From positions 1 through 64,000 of the forward strand of contig NZ_AOLJ01000019.1 of NCBI RefSeq assembly GCF_000336775.1: 64,000 nucleotides of DNA, in the 5' to 3' direction. The notes under the pieces are model-generated. The model made no database searches, had not been told where the DNA came from, and saw only the letters and a list, made by a program, of their open reading frames with translations. The position numbers and the translations under genes were made by a program. This document shows, in pieces, positions 42,792 through 52,609 of this stretch. Source of the stretch: Haloferax gibbonsii ATCC 33959 (lineage in GTDB: Archaea > Halobacteriota > Halobacteria > Halobacteriales > Haloferacaceae). Position 1 is the stretch's first letter. Each line of letters begins with the position of its first letter.

Positions 42792-43829
42792 TCAAGCGCC
42801 CGAGTCGTCCGTGGACGACGTTTCCGATTCGTCGTCCGCCGTCGCGTCGTCGGTCGTGGTCGTGCCGTCGTCGTCGGACTGCCCGTCGTCGGTGGTCACC
42901 GCGGGGGCGCTCCCGTCGGCGTCCTTCGCCCGCTTGTCGTTTCCGGGCGGCGTCTCCGGGGCGTTGCCGCGGTCGCCGTCGCCGGACGAACCCTCGGACG
43001 CGTCGTCGGTCACGCCGGTCGCGTCGGTCGCGTTTCCGGCGTCTTCACGAACGTCATCGGCGCGGCCGCTCGCCTCAGAACGCGAGTTTCCCGGGGCATC
43101 GCTCCGTCCCGCTTCGTCAGACCGCCCGTTGCGGCCGGTTTCCGACTCGTTTTCGGCGCGGTCGCGGCCGATTCCCTTCCCGGGGTTCCCCGCGATTTCG
43201 CGGGCGATTTCGGCGACTTCGGGGCCGGTGAGTTCGCTCGCGTTCGTGCGGAGCCTATCGAGTTCGGCCGTCTCGACGCCGCGCGCCGAGAGCTCCTCGG
43301 CGGGGACCGTCGAGGCGGCGTCGGCCGTCTGGTTCAGCATGCTCCGGGTGCGCTCGATGTCGGCGACCGTCTGGGTCAGCCGCGCGCGGTACTGGCCCTC
43401 CGAGAGGGTGCCGTTTTCGCGCTGGGCTTCGAGGCGGTCCCTGCGCTGTTCGAGTTCAGTGAGGCGCTCGCGCACCGTCACGACCTGCGTGGCGACGACC
43501 GCGGCCTTCGAGGCGTTCGAGTTCGCGTTCGCGAAGCGCGCTTCGAAGGTACGGCGTTCGAGTTCCCCGTCGGTCTCGGAGCCCTGCACGCCGATGACGG
43601 CGGACAGGCGCTGACCGGGGAGCGTCTCCGACGACGCGGCGCTATCGTTGGCCGCCGTGTCGTTGGTCGCGCTGTCGTTCGCGGTCGTCTGTGCGACGGG
43701 AGCGGCGGCCGAGCCATCGGTGGCCGTTATTCCCATCGGTCCGGCCGGGGCGGCGAGAGCGAGCGGTGCGCCAACCGTCGCCAGCAACACGGCGGCGACG
43801 ACGGCGAGCGCAGCGGTTCGTCGACTCAT
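42792..43829 (-). CDS. Secreted coiled-coil protein (DUF7096-like)
   Basis: 345 residues from MSRRTAALAVVAAVLLATVG. A Sec signal peptide (cleavage near APLALAAPAG, about residue 27) is followed by an Asn/Thr/Ser-rich stretch with several N-X-S/T sequons. Next comes a helical coiled-coil region (about 75-205) with RERLTELEQRRDRLEAQREN and QTVADIERTRSMLNQTADAA. The last 120 residues are disordered and extremely acidic. There is no C-terminal membrane anchor. It probably works at the cell surface. I recall DUF7096. It is downstream of a transmembrane winged-helix gene, but has its own TATA box. Confidence 0.82.
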   Translation of the reverse strand: MSRRTAALAVVAAVLLATVGAPLALAAPAGPMGITATDGSAAAPVAQTTANDSATNDTAANDSAASSETLPGQRLSAVIGVQGSETDGELERRTFEARFANANSNASKAAVVATQVVTVRERLTELEQRRDRLEAQRENGTLSEGQYRARLTQTVADIERTRSMLNQTADAASTVPAEELSARGVETAELDRLRTNASELTGPEVAEIAREIAGNPGKGIGRDRAENESETGRNGRSDEAGRSDAPGNSRSEASGRADDVREDAGNATDATGVTDDASEGSSGDGDRGNAPETPPGNDKRAKDADGSAPAVTTDDGQSDDDGTTTTDDATADDESETSSTDDSGA

Positions 43830-43854
43830 CACTCTCGTTTTGGAACCCCGTTCC

Positions 43855-43863
43855 GATATAAAC
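43855..43863 (-). promoter_or_regulatory. TATA box of the DUF7096 gene
   Basis: On the minus strand TTTATATCG lies 27-34 nt before the start at 43829, as for a leaderless transcript. Confidence 0.6.
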
Positions 43864-43976
43864 GTGCGGTCGTGCCCCCGAATCAACTCCAGTCAACGGC
43901 AGTTTGAGCGCCGCGTACGGGTCGCCGCCGTCTTCCGATTAGGGACCGACCACCGACCTAAACGGTCGTAAGGTAT

Positions 43977-45251
43977 TTATTCCCCTTTCGAGCCGCCGCC
44001 GTCCTCGTCGTCCGCGTCGTCTTCTGGCAGACGGAGGACGTTCTCGCGGCCGAGGCGGAAGCCCTCGATGGTTCCCTCGTCGCGCATTCCGCGGACGACC
44101 TTGCTCGTCTTGGCGTCGGTCCAGTCGAGCGCGCCGGCGACCTCCTGTTGCTTGATGCGGCCGCCGCGGGACTCGATGAGTCGGAGGACGCGCTCTTCGT
44201 TGCTCAGGAGTTCCGGCGGCGGACTCGGCTCGCCGTCCTCGTCGCCCGCGGCGGAGTCGTCGTCGGCTTCGTCTGCACCGGCTCCGGCGCTCGCCGCGGC
44301 GGTCGCTGCGTCGTCGGCCGCCGCCGAGTCGGCTTCGCCCGCGCTCGCGGTGGCCGAGTCGGTGGACGCGCCGGCGTCCGTGCTGCCAGCCGCGCCGGCC
44401 GCGTTTGCGCCGCCGCTGTCGCCGTCGCCGCCGCCGAGCGCGCCCCGCGAGCGGAGATAGAGCGCGCCGGCACCGACGAGGACGACGAGGACGAGCGCGA
44501 CGAGCGCGGTCGTCGTCGGGAACGGGTCGTCGTCCGCGACGGGCGTCGCCGAGTCTGTCGGTGTCGCCGTCGCCGTCGTTCCGGAGCCGCCAGCGCCGCG
44601 TTCGAGGACGACGTTCGGCTCGCCCGAGACGAACTCGGTCTGGGAGCCGCGCCAGATGACCGTGTGTTCTCGCGTCTCGTCGCCCGCTGGTTCGACGGTC
44701 GTCGCGTCGTACTCGTCGGGCCACGAGAGGATGAGCCGGGAGCTACTGTCGAGGAAGAAGCCCTCGATGGCGTCGCCGACGACGAGGCGGTCGCCGTCGA
44801 CCGCCGCGAAGTTGGACCACTCGAAGGAGTACGAGACGACGCCGAAGCTATCGGGGAGCGACCGCGTCTCCGCCGAGACCGAGACGTTCGTGGCGGCCAT
44901 CTCCCGGCCGGTGGCGTTCTCTGCGGCCCCGACGGTCGAGGCGATGCGCTCCGCGAACGCCGAGGTGTAGTCGTCCGGGTTGGCCCGCACGTCGTCTCGG
45001 AGCGACTGGAAGGCATCGGTCGTGTTCTCGTCGTCGAGCCGGGTCCAGTACTGAATCTCCCAGCGGGCGTCGCCGCTCTCGGAGACCTCGACGACGATTC
45101 GCGTGCTGTCCGGTTCGACGCCCTGTTGGACGAGCGGTTCGACGCCCGGCCCGCTCGCGGAGCCCTCCTGTGCGGCCGCGGTCGGCGCGACCACGGCGAG
45201 CACGCAGAGGGCGGCACACAGGACTGCGAAGACAGCGTCTCGTGTCGCCAT
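43977..45251 (-). CDS. Transmembrane winged-helix regulator with extracytoplasmic domain
   Basis: 424 residues from MATRDAVFAVLCAALCVLAV. Signal peptide (1-27, ending PTAAAQ), an extracytoplasmic beta-rich domain (about 35-225, with RIVVEVSESGDARWEIQYWT and SFGVVSYSFEWSNFAAVDGD), one membrane helix (about 252-274), an Ala/Asp/Ser linker, and a cytoplasmic winged helix (LLSNEERVLRLIESRGG then KQQEVAGALDWTDAKTSKVV). This outside-helix-inside layout is that of a one-component membrane sensor. I recall DUF7345/DUF7343. It lies 52 nt after the TgpA gene in the same direction. Confidence 0.88.
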   Translation of the reverse strand: MATRDAVFAVLCAALCVLAVVAPTAAAQEGSASGPGVEPLVQQGVEPDSTRIVVEVSESGDARWEIQYWTRLDDENTTDAFQSLRDDVRANPDDYTSAFAERIASTVGAAENATGREMAATNVSVSAETRSLPDSFGVVSYSFEWSNFAAVDGDRLVVGDAIEGFFLDSSSRLILSWPDEYDATTVEPAGDETREHTVIWRGSQTEFVSGEPNVVLERGAGGSGTTATATPTDSATPVADDDPFPTTTALVALVLVVLVGAGALYLRSRGALGGGDGDSGGANAAGAAGSTDAGASTDSATASAGEADSAAADDAATAAASAGAGADEADDDSAAGDEDGEPSPPPELLSNEERVLRLIESRGGRIKQQEVAGALDWTDAKTSKVVRGMRDEGTIEGFRLGRENVLRLPEDDADDEDGGGSKGE

Positions 45252-45303
45252 TGACCGTTCGTGCGAGCGCACGTAGAAAAAGTGACGCGGTTCTTCGCGC
45301 CGC

Positions 45304-47601
45304 TCAGTCCGCCCAGCGTCTGACGAGCGGCAGACGAGCGCGGACGACGGCGTTCGCCGCGGCCACGGCCTCGTCCGCGTCGGCGCGGGTGACGCCGTCG
45401 CCGTACTTGGCGCGCTCGTAGAGTCGGCCGACCTGTCGGGTCCGCTCGTCCACGCCGACGCGGGAGAGCGAATCGAGGTACGCCCTGACCGTCTCGCCGG
45501 GGCGGCGCGGGCGGTAGTCGCGTTCGAGGGCGAGTTCGAGGCGGTCGTACGCCCGGAACACGTCGTCCGCCGGCGAGTCGGTGCGCCGCTGATACGCCGC
45601 GGTGGCGAACCGGAGGTGCGCCGGGAGCCGGGTCCGCCTGACGCCGGCCACGACGCCGAGGAGGCCGACGAGACCGACGAATATCGTCTCCCGAGACGGC
45701 ATCTCGGGGACGAGTCCGTCGTCCTCGTCGTCTTCCGTCGCGCCGTCGCCGGTCGGTGTGATGCCGAGGCGCTCGTCGATGTTGGGACCCGGCGCGCTGC
45801 TGTCGACGGGCGTCGAGTTCGTCTCGGTCCCGTTTTCCGTCGGCGTCTCGGTGTCGTTCGCGGTCGTCGTGGGCTGTTCGGTCTCGTTGGACTCGGCGTT
45901 CGTCTCGTTGGTGTCGACGCCCAGTCGACCCTCGTTTCGGGCGTCGCTGAGGGTGGTCGACTCCGCGTCCTGCCGGGGGCCGGCGGGCGTCGGGTCGAAG
46001 CGGACCCAGCCGGTGTCCTCGAAGTAGACTTCGACCCACGCGTGGGAGTCGAGGCCGCGGACGACGTAGCGGTCGCCGTCGACGCGCTCGCCGGTCGTGT
46101 AGCCGGTGACGAAGCGCGCGGGGACGCCCTCCGAACGGAGCAGCACCACCATCGTCGAGGCGTAGTAGGTGCAGTAGCCGGCGTCCATCTCGAAGAGGAA
46201 CGACTCGGCGATGTCGCCGTCGGGACGGGACACCCGGAGCGAGTACTCCTTGTTGGCTTCGAGCCACTCCTCGACGGCGACGGCTTTGTCGTACGGCGTC
46301 TCCGCGTCGCCCGTTATCTCGGCGGCGCGGTCGCGGACGCGGTCGGACGTGCTGTCGGGGAGCGCGAGATACCGCTCGCGAATCTCGTCGGGGTAGTCGG
46401 TGCCCGTCCGCCGGAGCGACGCCGCGGTGTACTGCGGGACGGCGCTCGTGACGTTGTAGGTCTCGCCGATTTCGACGGCTCGGTCGGGGCGGAGGTTCCC
46501 CTGCTGGGTGACGAGCGTCTCGTTTTCGATGTCGCCGGAGACGGCCACGGGCCGCCACGCCGCGGGCATCGAGTCGAGCGGCGTCGCCGGCGTGACGGTC
46601 TGGCGGACCAAACGCGACGGCCCCTCGGGCCCGGCCAGCCGACCGCCCTCGTAGTCGCGGGTGTCGCCCGTTCTGACCCAGCCGTCGCCGGTGTAGCGGT
46701 CGAACGTCGCCGTCTGCCAGTAGTCCGGCGAGGTGCTCTGGACCTCGAAGCGGACCTGCGGCGAGAGGCTGATGCTCCCGACGATGGAGATGCGGTCGTC
46801 GGCGCTCACGAGGCTGGCCTCGACGGTCGGCTGTTCGGCCACGCCCTCGTCGGGGATGACCGGCGACCCGCCCGCGCCTGGGAGGACCGTGACGGTGGCC
46901 GAGAGGACGACCATCGCGGCGAGGACGACCGTCAGCACGTCGAGTTGGCCGCCGGCGCTCCCGAAGCGGTCGATGCCGTCGAAGCCGACCGCGGCCATGC
47001 CCGCGCCGACGCCGAGGAGCGTGAGCGTCCCCGTCGCGTCGGTGGTGAGGACGAACAGGCCGAGGCCGCTCCCGGCGACCGCGACGGCCGGCGCGATTCG
47101 CCCGCGGACCGCGAGGTACCACGCGAGGAACACCGGGCCGGGCGTCACCGCGAGCGCCCACACGTCGGCCGACAGGAGTCGGAGCGCCGAGAGGCCGCTG
47201 AGGAGCGCGAACGTGTCGGCCAAAAGGCGCTCCGGCGAGAGCAACGCGACTTGGCTCTCGGGGAGCGCGAGGAAGTACGCCGCGAAGCCGCCGGCGGCGA
47301 TGAGGGCCGCGAGACCGAGCGCGTAGCGGGGGCGGAGCGTCCAGCCCACGACGGTCGCGAGGGCGAGCGTCCCCGCGGCGAGGAGGACGAACTGGTCGCG
47401 GCGACCCACGACGTTCGTGATGTCGTAGACGACCGCGAGGAACGCGCCGATGAGGACCAGCGAGGCCGCCGTCGCGAGGAGGTCGGCGGGGACGCCGAAG
47501 ACGGTGTTCGTCGCGGAGGACGCCGACCCCGTCGCTGACGCCGACGCGCTCGCGGCCGACCGCGACGAGTCCGAGCCGCGCCGGTTCGTGTCCGTGCTCA
47601 T
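45304..47601 (-). CDS. TgpA-type transmembrane transglutaminase-like protein
   Basis: 765 residues. Six or seven N-terminal membrane helices (about 30-215, DUF3488-like) lead to an extracytoplasmic transglutaminase-like domain with the catalytic triad in AGYCTYYASTM (Cys), SHAWVEVYFEDTGW (His) and RFDPTPAG (Asp). One further helix (about 640-660) and a C-terminal cytoplasmic DUF4129-like domain (VRAYLDSLSRVGVDERTRQV) follow. A Thr/Asn/Glu-rich linker lies between. Relatives are cysteine proteases or transglutaminases in the periplasm. Third in the MoxR-DUF58-TgpA operon. Confidence 0.92.
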   Translation of the reverse strand: MSTDTNRRGSDSSRSAASASASATGSASSATNTVFGVPADLLATAASLVLIGAFLAVVYDITNVVGRRDQFVLLAAGTLALATVVGWTLRPRYALGLAALIAAGGFAAYFLALPESQVALLSPERLLADTFALLSGLSALRLLSADVWALAVTPGPVFLAWYLAVRGRIAPAVAVAGSGLGLFVLTTDATGTLTLLGVGAGMAAVGFDGIDRFGSAGGQLDVLTVVLAAMVVLSATVTVLPGAGGSPVIPDEGVAEQPTVEASLVSADDRISIVGSISLSPQVRFEVQSTSPDYWQTATFDRYTGDGWVRTGDTRDYEGGRLAGPEGPSRLVRQTVTPATPLDSMPAAWRPVAVSGDIENETLVTQQGNLRPDRAVEIGETYNVTSAVPQYTAASLRRTGTDYPDEIRERYLALPDSTSDRVRDRAAEITGDAETPYDKAVAVEEWLEANKEYSLRVSRPDGDIAESFLFEMDAGYCTYYASTMVVLLRSEGVPARFVTGYTTGERVDGDRYVVRGLDSHAWVEVYFEDTGWVRFDPTPAGPRQDAESTTLSDARNEGRLGVDTNETNAESNETEQPTTTANDTETPTENGTETNSTPVDSSAPGPNIDERLGITPTGDGATEDDEDDGLVPEMPSRETIFVGLVGLLGVVAGVRRTRLPAHLRFATAAYQRRTDSPADDVFRAYDRLELALERDYRPRRPGETVRAYLDSLSRVGVDERTRQVGRLYERAKYGDGVTRADADEAVAAANAVVRARLPLVRRWAD

Positions 47602-47662
47602 CGCGGCACCTCCGGTCGCGCAGGGCCTCGGCTCGCGCCGTCAGAACGGGCACGTGGACCCG

Positions 47663-48700
47663 TCACGCCGACACCCCCGAGTCGGCACCGCGGGTTCCGA
47701 CGCGACTCGTCGGGTTCGGCACCGACGACTCGGCCGCGTCGCGCTCGGCGCGCAGGCGGTCGAACGTCGTCTCGCGCCCGCCGAGCGTGACGTACGTCTT
47801 TCCGGCGTCGCCGCTGACGACGACTTCGGCGGTCTCGTCGGGGACCGACCCCGAGCGGAGCCGCGAGAGGTGGACGAGGACGCGCCGGCGGTCGCCGGGC
47901 GTCGCCTCAACGACCCCCGCGGGCGAGGTGAGGTGGACCGGAACGCCGGCGTCGAGAAGCGCACAGCAGAGCGTCGCGGCCGCCTCCGCGGCGTCGTCCT
48001 CGTGGCCGTCGGTCGCGCCGGCGGAGACGCGAACCGCGTCGGCCGTGACCCGGTCGTCGTAGGCTTTCACCACGAGGTCGCCGGACTTGGCGCTCGACTT
48101 CCAGTGGATGTCGCGGAGCGGGTCGCCGGGGACGTACTCGCGCAGGCGGTCGAACTCGGCGCGCTCGTCGGTGCGCCCCACGTCGGCGAGCGCCGAGAGG
48201 TCTCGCCGGGCCGCCGCCCCGAGCGAGCGGACCCGCGGGAAGACGAGCACTTCGGTCGTCCCGCCGGCGGTGAACGACTTCGAGAACAGCCCGAGGATGT
48301 CGCGGGCGACGACGGTCGTCGGGCCGAGCGTCGCCGGGCCGCGACCGCGGTAGGTCACCTCGTAGTCGACGCGGCCGTCGCCGACGACCGAGTCGACCGC
48401 GGTGTCGCCGTCGAGGCCGGGCGAGAGGGCGTCGGTCGTGGTCGCCGGAAACGGCCTGTCGGCGTCGAGGGCGAGCGAGACGGTGCGGGTCTCGCCGGGG
48501 AAGCCGTCGTCGGGCGCGACCCGCTCGACGCGGGGCGGCGAGACGCGCCAGACCTGCACCGCGCCGACGACGAGGCCGACGGCGACCGGAACGACGACGG
48601 CGTTGAGCGCCCGCGGGCCGTAGGCGACGGCGTTGGCGACGCCGACGACCACGACCGCGACGGCGACCCAGCCGCGGAGGGTGAGCTTCATCGGTCTCAC
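47663..48700 (-). CDS. DUF58 membrane protein
   Basis: 345 residues from a GTG that overlaps the moxR stop by 4 nt (GTGA); an ATG three codons on (48691) is the alternative. Two N-terminal helices (about 10-27 and 31-49) are followed by a beta domain and the DUF58 hallmark LREYVPGDPLRDIHWKSSAK near residue 195. The C-terminal part is vWA-like. DUF58 proteins are constant partners of MoxR ATPases, which are thought to remodel complexes held by the vWA fold. It is central to the envelope operon. Confidence 0.92.
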   Translation of the reverse strand: MRPMKLTLRGWVAVAVVVVGVANAVAYGPRALNAVVVPVAVGLVVGAVQVWRVSPPRVERVAPDDGFPGETRTVSLALDADRPFPATTTDALSPGLDGDTAVDSVVGDGRVDYEVTYRGRGPATLGPTTVVARDILGLFSKSFTAGGTTEVLVFPRVRSLGAAARRDLSALADVGRTDERAEFDRLREYVPGDPLRDIHWKSSAKSGDLVVKAYDDRVTADAVRVSAGATDGHEDDAAEAAATLCCALLDAGVPVHLTSPAGVVEATPGDRRRVLVHLSRLRSGSVPDETAEVVVSGDAGKTYVTLGGRETTFDRLRAERDAAESSVPNPTSRVGTRGADSGVSA

Positions 48701-49653
48701 TCGACCGCGACGGTGTCGAGCGCCCGCTCGACCACGTCGCGGCCGGAGCGCTCGTCGGTCGTCCGGACGCGGTGGGCCCAGACGCTCCGCACCTCGCGCT
48801 GGACGTCGTCGGGGACGACGTAGTCGCGGGCGTCGAGGGCGGCGCGGGCCTGCGCGGCGCGGACGAGCGCGATGGAGCCGCGGGGGCTCACGCCGAGGTC
48901 GGCGCGCGCTCTGGTGTCGGCGGCGAGCCGAGAGACGTAGCGCCGGACCGGCTCGCTCACCGTCACGTCGAGGATGCGCTCGCGGGCGTCGCGCACGTCG
49001 CCGGCCGACGCGACGGGTTCGAGCGACTCGATGGGGTGGTGGCCCGAGACGCGGCCGAGCAGTTCCGTCTCCTCGGCCTCGTTGGGGTAGCCGAGGTGAA
49101 TCTTCTTCATGAACCGGTCGAGTTCGGCCAGCGGGAGGTCGTACGTCCGGTCGGGTTCCACGTCGTTCTGGGTCGCGATGACGGTGAAGGGGTCGGGGAC
49201 GCGGCGGGTGACGCCGTCGACCGTGACCTGTAGCTCCTCCATGACTTCGAGGAGGGCGGCCTGCGTCTTCGGCGGCGCGCGGTTTATCTCGTCGCCGAGG
49301 ACGACGTTTCCGAAGACCGGCCCCTCGCGGAACTCGAACTCGCTGGTCTGTTGGTTGAACACGTTCACGCCCGTCACGTCGGACGGGAGGAGGTCGGGCG
49401 TAAACTGGATGCGCTCGAACTCCCCCTCTATCGAGGTGGCGATGGCGCGGGCGAGCATCGTCTTGCCGACGCCCGGCACGTCCTCCAAGAGGAGGTGACC
49501 GCGGGCGAACAGCGCCACGATGATGTCTTCGATGGCGTCGTGGTGGCCGACGATGACGCGTTCGACGTTCTCGGAGATTCGTGTCGCGAGGTCCGACACC
49601 GCCTCGACCGAGAGCGCGGGGTCGAAGTCGGCGTCTGCATGTGCATCAGTCAT
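48697..49653 (-). CDS. MoxR-family AAA ATPase
   Basis: 318 residues. Walker A EDVPGVGKT (57-65), Walker B in VVLGDEINRAPPKTQAALLE and sensor/arginine-finger segments (VIATQNDVE, PLAELDRFMKKI) are typical of MoxR/RavA chaperone ATPases. The C-terminal lid ends VVPDDVQREVRSVWAHRVR. First gene of the operon MoxR-DUF58-TgpA, likely also the membrane winged-helix gene. A TATTATTGC element near 49704-49713 (minus strand) is a candidate TATA box. Divergent from mutS. Confidence 0.94.
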   Translation of the reverse strand: MTDAHADADFDPALSVEAVSDLATRISENVERVIVGHHDAIEDIIVALFARGHLLLEDVPGVGKTMLARAIATSIEGEFERIQFTPDLLPSDVTGVNVFNQQTSEFEFREGPVFGNVVLGDEINRAPPKTQAALLEVMEELQVTVDGVTRRVPDPFTVIATQNDVEPDRTYDLPLAELDRFMKKIHLGYPNEAEETELLGRVSGHHPIESLEPVASAGDVRDARERILDVTVSEPVRRYVSRLAADTRARADLGVSPRGSIALVRAAQARAALDARDYVVPDDVQREVRSVWAHRVRTTDERSGRDVVERALDTVAVE

Positions 49654-49819
49654 TGATATCCCGGATTACCCGCCGACCGTGCCGAGAAGGACGACGGGTC
49701 TCTGTGTGCTATTATTGCTTCAGTCTACCTAACCTTGCTGGGTGTGTGCACGAGTCAACCGCGGGCGGCGAGCGAGCGGACGGCCGTCGACCGGGCCGTT
49801 CTCGGGCCGTTCCCGGGCG

Positions 49820-49828
49820 TTTTTATCG
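49820..49828 (+). promoter_or_regulatory. TATA box of mutS
   Basis: TTTTTATCG lies 22-30 nt before the ATG at 49850, indicating a leaderless mutSL transcript. Confidence 0.6.
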
Positions 49829-49849
49829 CTCGGCGACCCGGGTGTGGGT

Positions 49850-52609
49850 ATGAACGCGGACGCCCAGCGGGAGGCGGTGTACGGCGCGCCGCCGGAGATG
49901 CTGGAAGTGCGGGACGACCTGACGCCGATGCTCTCGCAGTACGCCGACCTCTGTGCGGAACACGACGACGCCGTCGTGCTGTTTCAGGTCGGCGACTTCT
50001 ACGAGGCGTTCTGCGGCGCGGCGGAGGCCGTCGCCCGCACCTGCGAGGTGACGCTGACCCAGCGCGAGGACTCCACCGGGACGTGGCCGATGGCGGGCAT
50101 CCCCATCGACAACGCCGCGGGCTACCTCGAACGCCTGCTCGACGCCGGCTACCGGGTCGCGCTCGCGGAACAAGTCGAAGACGCCGAGGAGGCGTCCGGG
50201 CTCGTTGACCGCGCCGTCACCCAACTCATCACGCCCGGCACCGTCGTCGACGAGGAACTGCTCGACGCCGGGCGGGCGACCTACCTCGGCGCGGTCGCTC
50301 GGGGCGGCGGCGACGCCGAGAGCCGCGACAGCGACGCCGAGGACGACACCGACACCTACGGCCTCGCCGTCGTGGACGTGTCGACCGGCGAGTGCCTCGT
50401 CACCGGGGCGGACCGCGCGCTGGCGCTCGAAGAACTGGAGCGCCTCGCGCCCGCCGAACTCGTCGTCGGCCCCGACTGCGACCTCCCGGACCTCTCGTTC
50501 GACCCGATGGAGACGCCGTTCGAACCGGGGGCGTTCGACGCCGACGCGGCCCGCGAGACGCTGTCGGCGTACGCGCCCCGGCCGGACGCCGTGGTCGAGT
50601 CGGACGCCGAACTCCGGGCGGTCGGCGCGGCGCTCGCCTACGCCGAGTACGCGCAGGGCGACTCGACGCTAGAGTACGTCACCCGCGTCACGCGGTTCGA
50701 CCCCCGCGAGTTCCTCCAACTCGACGCGACGGCCATCCGGAGCCTCGAACTGTTCGAGTCGCGGAGCGCCCGCGCCGGAAGCACGCTGTTTTCGGTCCTC
50801 GACGAGACGGCCTGCGCGCTCGGCCGCCGCCGACTCGAGGCGTGGCTCCGCCGCCCGCTCGTCGACCGCGACGAAATCGAGGCCCGACTGGACGCCGTTG
50901 ACGCCCTCTGCGACGACGCGCTCGCCCGCGCCGACCTCCGAGAGCACCTCTCGTCGGTGTACGACCTCGAACGGCTGGTCGCCCGCGTCTCCCGCGAGCG
51001 CGCCGACGCCCGCGACCTGCGCTCCCTGAAGACGACGCTCGACCGGGTTCCGAAGGTCCGCGAGGAGGTCGGAACCGGTTCCGACCTCCTCGCGGACCTC
51101 CGCGACTCGCTGGACGAACTCGAAGACGTGCGCGACCTCGTCGGCGACGCAATCGTCTCCGACCCGCCCCAGGAGATTACGGAAGGCGGCGTCATCGCCG
51201 ACGGCTTCGACGCCGAGCTGGACGACATCCGCGGCACCGCCGAGGCGGGCCGCGAGTGGGTGTCGAACCTCGAAGCCCGCGAGCAGGAGCGCACCGGCAT
51301 CGACTCGCTGGAGGTCGGCTACAACCAGGTCCACGGCTACTACATCGAGGTGACGAATCCGAACCTCGACCGCGTCCCCGACGACTACCGGCGCCGCCAG
51401 ACGCTGAAGAACTCAGAGCGGTTCTACACGCCCGAACTGAAGGAGCGCGAAGACGAGATTCTCCGCGCCTCGGACCGCGCCGACGCCCTCGAATACGACC
51501 TGTTCTGCGAGGTTCGCGCCGACGTGGCGACCGAGTCCGCCCGGATTCAGGCCGTCGCCGACGCCCTCGCCGACCTCGACGTGCTCCGGACGCTCGCGGA
51601 CGTGGCGGTGGCGAACGACTACGCCCGCCCCGAGTTCCACGCGGGCGACCCGACCGACGAGCACGGCGGTATCCACATCGACGGCGGCAGACACCCCGTC
51701 GTCGAGCGCGCACAGGACGAGTTCGTGCCGAACCCCGCCGACCTCCCGCGGGGGAGCGTCGCGCTCGTCACCGGCCCCAACATGTCCGGGAAATCGACGT
51801 ACATGCGGCAGGTCGCGCTCGGCTGCGTCCTCGCGCAGGTCGGGAGCTTCGTCCCCGCAGCGTCGGCCCGACTGCCGGTCCTCGACCGCGTGTTTACCCG
51901 CATCGGCGCGTCCGACGACATCGCGGGCGGGCAGTCGACGTTCATGCGCGAGATGAGCGAACTGACCGAAATCCTCCACAACGCCACCGGCGACTCGCTC
52001 GTCCTCCTCGACGAGGTCGGCCGCGGCACCTCCACCGCCGACGGCCTCGCCATCGCCCGCGCGGCCACCGAGTTCCTGCACGACGAGGTCGGCGCGACGA
52101 CGCTCTTTGCGACCCACTACCACGACCTCACCGACGCGGCCGACGACCGCGAGGGCGTGTTCAACCTCCACTTCACCGCCGCGCGGCGCGACGGCGAAGT
52201 CACGTTCCTCCACAGCGTCGCCGACGGCCCGTCCTCGTCGTCTTACGGGGTCGAAGTGGCGCAGTTGGCCGGCGTGCCGGCGAGCGTCGTGGCGCGCGCT
52301 CGGGACCTCGTGGACGAGACTGACCCCGAGAGCGCGGACGACACCGAAGGCGATGGCGTCGCCGCCGCCGCGAACGGCGAGGTCGCCGAGGCCGCCGAAG
52401 ACGGCACGCTCGCGGCCTACGTCGATGGGTTGGAGAACGGCCACCGAGAGAGCGAGAGTCCGAACCGAGCAACTGCGACGACCGCGACGGCCGAACCGAC
52501 CCCCGAGCTCGAAGCCGTCGCCGAGGCGCTCCGCGAGGCCGACCTCGCGGACACTACGCCGCTGGAGGCGCTGAACCTCCTCTCCGACCTCAAAGGGAAG
52601 CTCGAATGA
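49850..52609 (+). CDS. mutS: DNA mismatch repair protein MutS
   Basis: 919 residues from MNADAQREAVYGAPPEMLEV; a 36-residue in-frame extension upstream lies over the promoter. MutS1 layout: mismatch-binding domain I with VVLFQVGDFYEAFCG (the F-x-E wedge, GDFYE) near residue 44, connector, lever (from about 270), clamp, and ATPase with TGPNMSGKSTYMRQ, DEVGRGTSTADGLA and TTLFATHYHDL. The C-terminal HTH-like region contains an acidic Glu/Ala linker before TTPLEALNLLSDLKGKLE. Recognises base mismatches. Overlaps mutL by 4 nt. Confidence 0.96.
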   Translation: MNADAQREAVYGAPPEMLEVRDDLTPMLSQYADLCAEHDDAVVLFQVGDFYEAFCGAAEAVARTCEVTLTQREDSTGTWPMAGIPIDNAAGYLERLLDAGYRVALAEQVEDAEEASGLVDRAVTQLITPGTVVDEELLDAGRATYLGAVARGGGDAESRDSDAEDDTDTYGLAVVDVSTGECLVTGADRALALEELERLAPAELVVGPDCDLPDLSFDPMETPFEPGAFDADAARETLSAYAPRPDAVVESDAELRAVGAALAYAEYAQGDSTLEYVTRVTRFDPREFLQLDATAIRSLELFESRSARAGSTLFSVLDETACALGRRRLEAWLRRPLVDRDEIEARLDAVDALCDDALARADLREHLSSVYDLERLVARVSRERADARDLRSLKTTLDRVPKVREEVGTGSDLLADLRDSLDELEDVRDLVGDAIVSDPPQEITEGGVIADGFDAELDDIRGTAEAGREWVSNLEAREQERTGIDSLEVGYNQVHGYYIEVTNPNLDRVPDDYRRRQTLKNSERFYTPELKEREDEILRASDRADALEYDLFCEVRADVATESARIQAVADALADLDVLRTLADVAVANDYARPEFHAGDPTDEHGGIHIDGGRHPVVERAQDEFVPNPADLPRGSVALVTGPNMSGKSTYMRQVALGCVLAQVGSFVPAASARLPVLDRVFTRIGASDDIAGGQSTFMREMSELTEILHNATGDSLVLLDEVGRGTSTADGLAIARAATEFLHDEVGATTLFATHYHDLTDAADDREGVFNLHFTAARRDGEVTFLHSVADGPSSSSYGVEVAQLAGVPASVVARARDLVDETDPESADDTEGDGVAAAANGEVAEAAEDGTLAAYVDGLENGHRESESPNRATATTATAEPTPELEAVAEALREADLADTTPLEALNLLSDLKGKLE

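Noticed and set aside
45616-47538. 640-residue plus-strand frame antisense to TgpA
   Set aside because: Basic, motif-free product; typical high-GC antisense frame.
44204-47653. 1149-residue minus-strand open frame
   Set aside because: Arg/Pro-rich frame-shifted shadow of the TgpA and winged-helix genes; real frames carry the catalytic motifs.
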